Of a stretch of 64,000 bases of DNA, positions 59,504 through 64,000 are shown in pieces. Both the position numbers and the translations under genes were made by a program. Each line of letters opens with the position of its first letter. Position 1 is the first letter of the stretch. Where the stretch lies: the NCBI RefSeq assembly GCF_030815585.1, contig NZ_JAUSWY010000001.1, forward strand, positions 1,302,001-1,366,000, written 5' to 3'. The notes beneath the pieces were generated by a model. That model had not been told where the DNA came from. It was given only the letters and a program-made list of their open reading frames with translations, and made no database searches. Origin of the DNA: Arthrobacter pascens. GTDB lineage: Bacteria; Actinomycetota; Actinomycetes; Actinomycetales; Micrococcaceae.

Positions 59504-60238
59504 CTAGGCCAGTTGGCGTTCGATCCTGGCCGCGCATTCGGCCAGGGCCGCGCCCACCGTGGCGGGGTCATGTACCGAACGGATATAGACGACGGCGAGC
59601 GCAGCAGGCCGTCCGCCCGGAACCCGCACAGGCGCTGCCAGCGATGAAACCCCTGCAATGACCTCATCATGGCTGGAGGAGTACCCTGTCCGGCGCGCTT
59701 CTGCGGCTTCGGGCCGGTAGGGGATGCCGGTGGCCAGCAGGTTCCATTCAGCTTCGGTCAGCGCGGACTGGATGGCGATGCCGGGGGCGCCGGCGTTGAT
59801 CGGATGCCGCGTGCCCGGATGCTGGGCCACTGTGGCCCCGGAATGCCGCGGTTCCACGGTGACCAGGGTGATGCAGTCCTGGTGGTCCCAAACGGTGACG
59901 AAGGCCGTCATGTCCAGCGAGTTGGCCAGCTGGGTGAGCTCAGGCAGGGCCGCGGTCTGCAGGTTCCGGGAGACGCCCCGCGCCAGCACGGCGAGCCCCG
60001 GTCCGGGCTGCACCCGGCCTGCATCGTCCCGCACCAGCAGTGAATGGTCTTCCAGCGTGCGCAGGATCCGGTACGCCACTGAGCGATGCACGCCCATGGC
60101 GTCGGCGAGCTCGGCAATCGTGAGCGGGTTCTGGGCAGCGGCCAGGATTTCAAGGGCGCGGATTCCCCGGGAAAGGGTCTGCGACGGCGAAGCCTGCGTT
60201 GGCGCTGCTCCTGCGGGGGCGGCGGCGGTGGGGTTCAT
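59504..60238 (-). CDS. IclR family transcriptional regulator
   Basis: A 244-residue regulator: N-terminal winged helix (TIAELADAMGVHRSVAYRIL) and a C-terminal effector domain (IAGVSSLAAPVR, PGIAIQSALTE). It probably controls the divergent hpaC-hpaB genes in response to an aromatic metabolite. ATG 60238 has AGGA 8 nt upstream; 60247 and 60265 are alternatives. Confidence 0.9.
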   Translation of the reverse strand: MNPTAAAPAGAAPTQASPSQTLSRGIRALEILAAAQNPLTIAELADAMGVHRSVAYRILRTLEDHSLLVRDDAGRVQPGPGLAVLARGVSRNLQTAALPELTQLANSLDMTAFVTVWDHQDCITLVTVEPRHSGATVAQHPGTRHPINAGAPGIAIQSALTEAEWNLLATGIPYRPEAAEARRTGYSSSHDEVIAGVSSLAAPVRVPGGRPAALAVVYIRSVHDPATVGAALAECAARIERQLA

Positions 60239-60325
60239 GGAGTCCATCCTAGGCGGCTGCGCCATGGCAGCTGGCGGGTCTTGTGTTGTCTCTCACATCC
60301 GAGTAGCGTCCTATATACGAATTGA

Positions 60326-60344
60326 TAGTTCAAATATAGAACTA
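60326..60344. promoter_or_regulatory. Probable IclR operator
   Basis: TAGTTC-N7-GAACTA (60326-60331 and 60339-60344), a perfect 6-bp inverted repeat in the 164-bp region between iclR and the flavin reductase gene. The GTTC...GAAC spacing is typical of IclR-family sites. Confidence 0.55.
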
Positions 60345-60402
60345 CGTCGGGTCGTGAGTCCAGAACTCAAGGTGGCCACGCACCCGAGGTGGAGGATCAA
60401 CG

Positions 60403-60939
60403 ATGAATTCCAAGCCCCGGAGCCAGGCCGGGCCCGCTGTCGCCAGCCGGACCTCAGCTCCTCGGTCCCACCACTTCCGCGGCAGTCTGGGCAGATTCGC
60501 CACGGGTGTGGCGATTGTGACTTTTGACGGCGCCACCAAGCGCCGCGGCATCACCGTCAATTCCTTTACGTCGGTGTCCATGGAACCGCCGCTGGTGCTG
60601 GTCAGCATCGCGCGCAACACCAAGGCCCACGACGAACTGGCTGGCCGGCCCTTCACCGTCAACATCCTGGGCGCCGAGCAGCGCCAGCTGGCAATGCACT
60701 TTGCCGGCCGGCCCGGTCAGGACCCCGCGTGGGTGGAAGGCGAGACGGCGCCGCGCCTCGCCGGCGTCCTGGCCTACTTCGAGTGCACCCCCTGGGCGGC
60801 CTACGACGGCGGAGACCACACCCTGTACCTCGGCGAGGTGGCCGACTTCAACTACCGCAACGGCGATGCCCTGGCCTTCGCCAACAGCGGCTTCACAACC
60901 ATTCCGGAGAGTCAGCTGGGCATCGAGGACCTTCTGTGA
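60403..60939 (+). CDS. Flavin reductase of a two-component monooxygenase (HpaC-like)
   Basis: A 178-residue NAD(P)H:flavin oxidoreductase. The family core is GRFATGVAIVTF, GITVNSFTSVSMEPPLVLVSIA and LAYFECTPWAAYDGGDHTLYLGEV. It supplies FADH2 to the HpaB-like oxygenase encoded 63 bp downstream. ATG 60403 has GGAGGA at 60391-60396. Confidence 0.9.
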   Translation: MNSKPRSQAGPAVASRTSAPRSHHFRGSLGRFATGVAIVTFDGATKRRGITVNSFTSVSMEPPLVLVSIARNTKAHDELAGRPFTVNILGAEQRQLAMHFAGRPGQDPAWVEGETAPRLAGVLAYFECTPWAAYDGGDHTLYLGEVADFNYRNGDALAFANSGFTTIPESQLGIEDLL

Positions 60940-61002
60940 TGCCCGTTCCCCGCTCACCGCAGCACCCACCCACATCAGCTCGAGACGACTGGAGAAAACA
61001 CG

Positions 61003-62457
61003 ATGGGCATCCGTACCGGCCAGCAGTATCTGGACAAGCTAAATTCCATGAAACCCCATGTCATGATCGATGGCGAGATGGTCAGCGAAAATATCGCCGA
61101 CCATCCGTCGTTTGCCAACGTTGCCCGGACGTACGCCAGGCTCTTCGACATGCAGCACGAGCCCGAGCATGCCGCCGCGCTGACGTATGACTCGCCCACC
61201 ACGGGGGACAAGGTCAGTGCATCCTTCCTGGTTCCACGCACCAAGGAGGACCTGGCGCACCGCAGGGCAGCGATCCGGACCTGGGCGGAGTACTCCCACG
61301 GATTCCTCGGCCGCACCGGAGACTACATGAACAGCGCGCTCACGGCGCTGGCCGCAGCGGAAAAATGGTTTGCGCAGGCGGATCCGATGTTCGGCGAGAA
61401 CATCCGCCGGTACTACGAACACTGCCGCGAGAATGACCTGCTGGCCACGCACACCCTGATCCCGCCGCAGGCAAACCGCTCAGTGTCCGGCTCGCAGCAG
61501 ATGGGCGGCCAGCTCTCGGCCCGCGTGGTAGAGGAGCGCGAAGACGGCATCGTGGTCCAGGGCGCCCGCATGCTGGCCACCATCGCCCCCATCGCCGATG
61601 AGCTGCTGGTATTCCCGTCCACACTCCTGCGCGGAACGCCGGAGGATGCGCCCTACTCCTATGCGTTCGCGGTGCCGAATGATGCCGACGGTGTGCGCTA
61701 CCTCTGCAGGACATCGCTGCATCACGGCGGAAGCAGGCACGACGAACCGCTCGCCAGCCGCTTCGAGGAGATGGACGCCGTCGTGGTTTTTGACAACGTC
61801 TTTGTCCCGAACGAGCGCATCTTCATGTTGGGCCATCCCGAACTCTGCAACGGCTTCTACTCCGAAACCGGTGCCGGCGCCCTGATGACGCACCAGGTGG
61901 TCACACGAACCATCGCCAAGAGCGAGTTCTACCTGGGTCTCGCGTCCGAAATTGCGGATTCGATCGGCATCGACGGATTCCAGCATATCCAGGAGGACCT
62001 TGCCGAGCTGATCCAGACCGTTGAGATCGGCAAGGCGCTCATGGCGGCGTCGGAGGCTGAAGCGGCTGTCAATGACGACGGCGTGATGCTGCCCAAGTGG
62101 TCAACGCTCAATGCCGCCCGCAACTGGTATCCCAAAGTGGCCCAGCGGTTTCCGCAGATCATCCGGAAATTCTCCGCCTCCGGCCTCATGGCCCTGCCGG
62201 GCGAGGCCGATGTGGCCGGCGAGGCACTCCCGGACATTGAGCTGTACCTGCAGGCCAAGACCCTCACGGGCCCCGAACGCGTGCGCCTGTTCAAGTTGGC
62301 CTTCGACGCCAGCATCTCATCGTTCTCAGGGCGCCAGGGGTTGTATGAGTACTTCTTCTTCGGCGATCCCGTACGCATGGCCGGTGCCCTGGTGAACTCC
62401 TATGACCGCGGGCCTGTCCGCGCCAGGGTCCGGGAGTTCCTTGCCCGCGAGGACTGA
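61003..62457 (+). CDS. 4-hydroxyphenylacetate 3-hydroxylase family protein (HpaB-like)
   Basis: FADH2-using monooxygenase that adds a hydroxyl ortho to a phenolic one. The 484-residue protein has RTGQQYLDKLNSMKPHVMI at the start and conserved HpaB features (DYMNSALTALAAA; LHHGGSRHDEPLASRFEEMD). Substrates of relatives include 4-hydroxyphenylacetate, phenol and nitrophenol; the substrate here is not fixed. GGAGA precedes ATG 61003. It lies in an operon with the reductase and next to a TetR-like operator and importer. Confidence 0.88.
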   Translation: MGIRTGQQYLDKLNSMKPHVMIDGEMVSENIADHPSFANVARTYARLFDMQHEPEHAAALTYDSPTTGDKVSASFLVPRTKEDLAHRRAAIRTWAEYSHGFLGRTGDYMNSALTALAAAEKWFAQADPMFGENIRRYYEHCRENDLLATHTLIPPQANRSVSGSQQMGGQLSARVVEEREDGIVVQGARMLATIAPIADELLVFPSTLLRGTPEDAPYSYAFAVPNDADGVRYLCRTSLHHGGSRHDEPLASRFEEMDAVVVFDNVFVPNERIFMLGHPELCNGFYSETGAGALMTHQVVTRTIAKSEFYLGLASEIADSIGIDGFQHIQEDLAELIQTVEIGKALMAASEAEAAVNDDGVMLPKWSTLNAARNWYPKVAQRFPQIIRKFSASGLMALPGEADVAGEALPDIELYLQAKTLTGPERVRLFKLAFDASISSFSGRQGLYEYFFFGDPVRMAGALVNSYDRGPVRARVREFLARED

Positions 62458-62532
62458 TAAAGAGCCATTCGCTCTGTCTCCGGAGCCCGTATTTCAAGGG
62501 AAATTGAACGAAGATTCCCGATCAGCTGTGTT

Positions 62533-62582
62533 TTGACTCACATCCCGTAGTACCCTACTTACTAACTGACCGTTCTGTCGGT
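62533..62582 (+). promoter_or_regulatory. MFS promoter with TetR-like operator
   Basis: TTGACT (62533-62538) is a good -35; 17 bp on, TACTTA is a weak -10. Just downstream, ACCG-N6-CGGT (62569-62572 and 62579-62582) inside CTGACCGTTCTGTCGGTAA resembles TetR-family sites. No TetR gene is in the window. Confidence 0.4.
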
Positions 62583-62635
62583 AATCATGAAGGCGTTTCA
62601 ACCTGCAGCATGCTGCCTTAAACAATGGAGTTTCA

Positions 62636-63967
62636 ATGACCACACCCTCCGCGGTGGATTCAGTCGCCGGACCCAGCACCCGGAGAGAGGAACGCAAGGT
62701 CCTCGCCGGGACGCTCGTGGGCACCACCATCGAATGGTACGACTTCTTTATTTTCGCCCAGCTCACGGCCACGCTGCTGTCGCCCCTGTTCCTGACGCCG
62801 CTGCAGGCGTCCAACCCCGGGCTTGCGCAGATCCTCTCATTTGCCCTGATCGGCATCAGCTTCCTCTTCCGCCCCCTCGGCGCCGTGGTGGCCGGCCACC
62901 TGGGCGACAGGCTGGGCCGGAAGGCGATGCTGGTGTTCACGCTGGTGATGATGGGTGCGGCGACGGCCCTGATAGGCATGCTTCCCACGTACAACGAAAT
63001 CGGTGTCTGGGCTCCGATCCTCCTGATCACGCTCCGCGTGGTCCAGGGATTCTCCGCAGGCGGTGAATGGGGCGGTGCGGCACTCATGGCAGTGGAGCAC
63101 GCACCCCTGAACAAACGCGGCCTGTTCGGCGCCTACCCCCAGATCGGAGTTCCCATTGGGATGATCCTCGCCACCGGACTCCTGTACTTCCTGAACTCGG
63201 GCATGTCCAGGGAAGACTTTGGCGCCTGGGGCTGGCGGGTACCGTTCCTGCTGTCCATCGTGCTGATCGTTGTGGGCTACCTGATCCGCAGGGCAGTGGC
63301 CGAAAGCCCGGTCTTCAAGGAAATGACCGCCCGCAAGCAAGAAAGCAAGGCGCCCCTGGGCGTACTGATCAGGCACCACAAGAAGTCAGTCCTCTACTCG
63401 ACCATGATCTTCATCGCCAACAACGCGGCCGGCTACCTCCTGATCGCCTTCTTCATCTCCTATGCCACCAGGTCACTCCAGATGCCGCTGCCGCAGGTCC
63501 TGCTCGCCACCACACTGGCCTCCTTCGGCTGGCTGATCTTTACCCTGGCGGGCGGCTGGCTTTCAGACCGGATCGGCCGGGTTAAGACGTTCCTGACCGG
63601 CTACGCCATCGTCTTTGTCTGGATGATTCCGATGTTCGCGCTGATCGATACCAAGAACATCTGGCTCTACGGCGTGGCCCTCTTTGTCCTGACCATCGGA
63701 CTGGGTCTGTCCTACGGCCCAATGTCTGCCATGTACGCGGAGATGTTCCCGGCCAACGTCCGCTACTCGGGCATATCCATCGGCTACGCCTTCGGTGCCA
63801 TCCTGGGCGGCGCGTTCGCAGCCACCATTGCGGAGTGGCTGCTGCTGAGCACAAAATGGACCGGGTCGATCGGTATCTACATCATGATCCTCTGCGTGAT
63901 CTCGGCCGTTGGCGTTCTGCTGGCCAAGGAAACCAAGGGCCGCCCCTTGGGCGTCAGCCACCACTAG
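62636..63967 (+). CDS. MFS transporter, metabolite:H+ symporter (MHS) family
   Basis: A 443-residue, 12-helix importer. The MHS signature is GTTIEWYDFFIFAQLTA with RPLGAVVAGHLGDRLGRKAM between helices 2 and 3, and GFSAGGEWGGAALMAVEHA. The family takes up shikimate, 4-hydroxybenzoate-type aromatics, proline or citrate. By context it probably imports the substrate of the HpaBC-like oxygenase (inference). The gap 62458-62635 holds the promoter and operator above; nothing was seen in 63968-64000. Confidence 0.92.
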   Translation: MTTPSAVDSVAGPSTRREERKVLAGTLVGTTIEWYDFFIFAQLTATLLSPLFLTPLQASNPGLAQILSFALIGISFLFRPLGAVVAGHLGDRLGRKAMLVFTLVMMGAATALIGMLPTYNEIGVWAPILLITLRVVQGFSAGGEWGGAALMAVEHAPLNKRGLFGAYPQIGVPIGMILATGLLYFLNSGMSREDFGAWGWRVPFLLSIVLIVVGYLIRRAVAESPVFKEMTARKQESKAPLGVLIRHHKKSVLYSTMIFIANNAAGYLLIAFFISYATRSLQMPLPQVLLATTLASFGWLIFTLAGGWLSDRIGRVKTFLTGYAIVFVWMIPMFALIDTKNIWLYGVALFVLTIGLGLSYGPMSAMYAEMFPANVRYSGISIGYAFGAILGGAFAATIAEWLLLSTKWTGSIGIYIMILCVISAVGVLLAKETKGRPLGVSHH

Positions 63968-64000
63968 GGGCGCACGCCGCCTCGGCCACTCATAGGAACG

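Noticed and set aside
61003..62457. Phenol hydroxylase-specific assignment of the HpaB-like enzyme
   Set aside because: Sequence features are shared by several HpaB-family substrates; the substrate cannot be chosen.

Overview
The window is a GC-rich, densely packed actinobacterial chromosome segment, most likely from the Micrococcaceae (Arthrobacter or Pseudarthrobacter type). The evidence is the order argS-lysA-hom-thrC-thrB-rho-prfA-prmC-tsaC-wecA-atp operon, frequent GTG and TTG starts, a Rho with a long actinobacterial insertion, NucS (the actinobacterial mismatch endonuclease), and markers such as DUF2550, DUF3039 and DUF2017. No rRNA, tRNA, CRISPR array, transposase or phage gene was seen.

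Layout. 1-6118: 3' part of argS, then a tightly coupled lysine/threonine biosynthesis run (lysA, hom, thrC, thrB). 6119-12958: rho, prfA, prmC and tsaC, with structured leaders and spacers. The prmC-tsaC junction has been split by a sugar-epimerase-like gene on the other strand and is flanked by a decayed duplication of the junction itself. 12960-17908: a surface-glycan cassette of two family-2 glycosyltransferases, a CapD/PglF-type dehydratase and a WecA-like initiating transferase. 17926-25909: atpI-like, atpZ-like, atpBEFHAGDC. 25920-30237: DUF2550, an esterase and a pseudo-rhomboid/MprF-like aminoacyl-lipid synthase, closed by a strong bidirectional terminator shared with a cold-shock gene.

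30450-46862: housekeeping singletons and pairs: csp, nucS, a zinc-ribbon protein, hydrolase, AI-2E-type permease, a secreted/membrane protein of unknown function, a YbbN-like thioredoxin/TPR protein coupled to an Old Yellow Enzyme, an ABC-2 exporter, nagB, DUF3039 plus helicase, the NAD-salvage pair pncB-pncA divergent from clpS, and DUF2017. 46928-59354: murI, a metallo-beta-lactamase-fold protein, rph, rdgB, dedA, a frameshifted exonuclease-BRCT gene, DUF4395, an ADP-ribosylglycohydrolase, an aquaporin and sbcDC. 59374-64000: start of an aromatic-catabolism cluster (IclR regulator, HpaC-like flavin reductase, HpaB-like monooxygenase, MFS importer).

Most of the window is conserved core genome, and no clearly new multi-gene system was found. 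The observations most worth a second look are: (i) a repeated arrangement in which a TANNNT -10 box lies exactly 6 or 7 nt before the start codon of at least fourteen genes, implying leaderless mRNAs; (ii) the scarred prmC/tsaC duplication around the epimerase gene; (iii) a 116-bp nested palindrome with perfect 22-bp arms between rho and prfA; and (iv) the pseudo-rhomboid/aminoacyl-lipid synthase coupled to an esterase.
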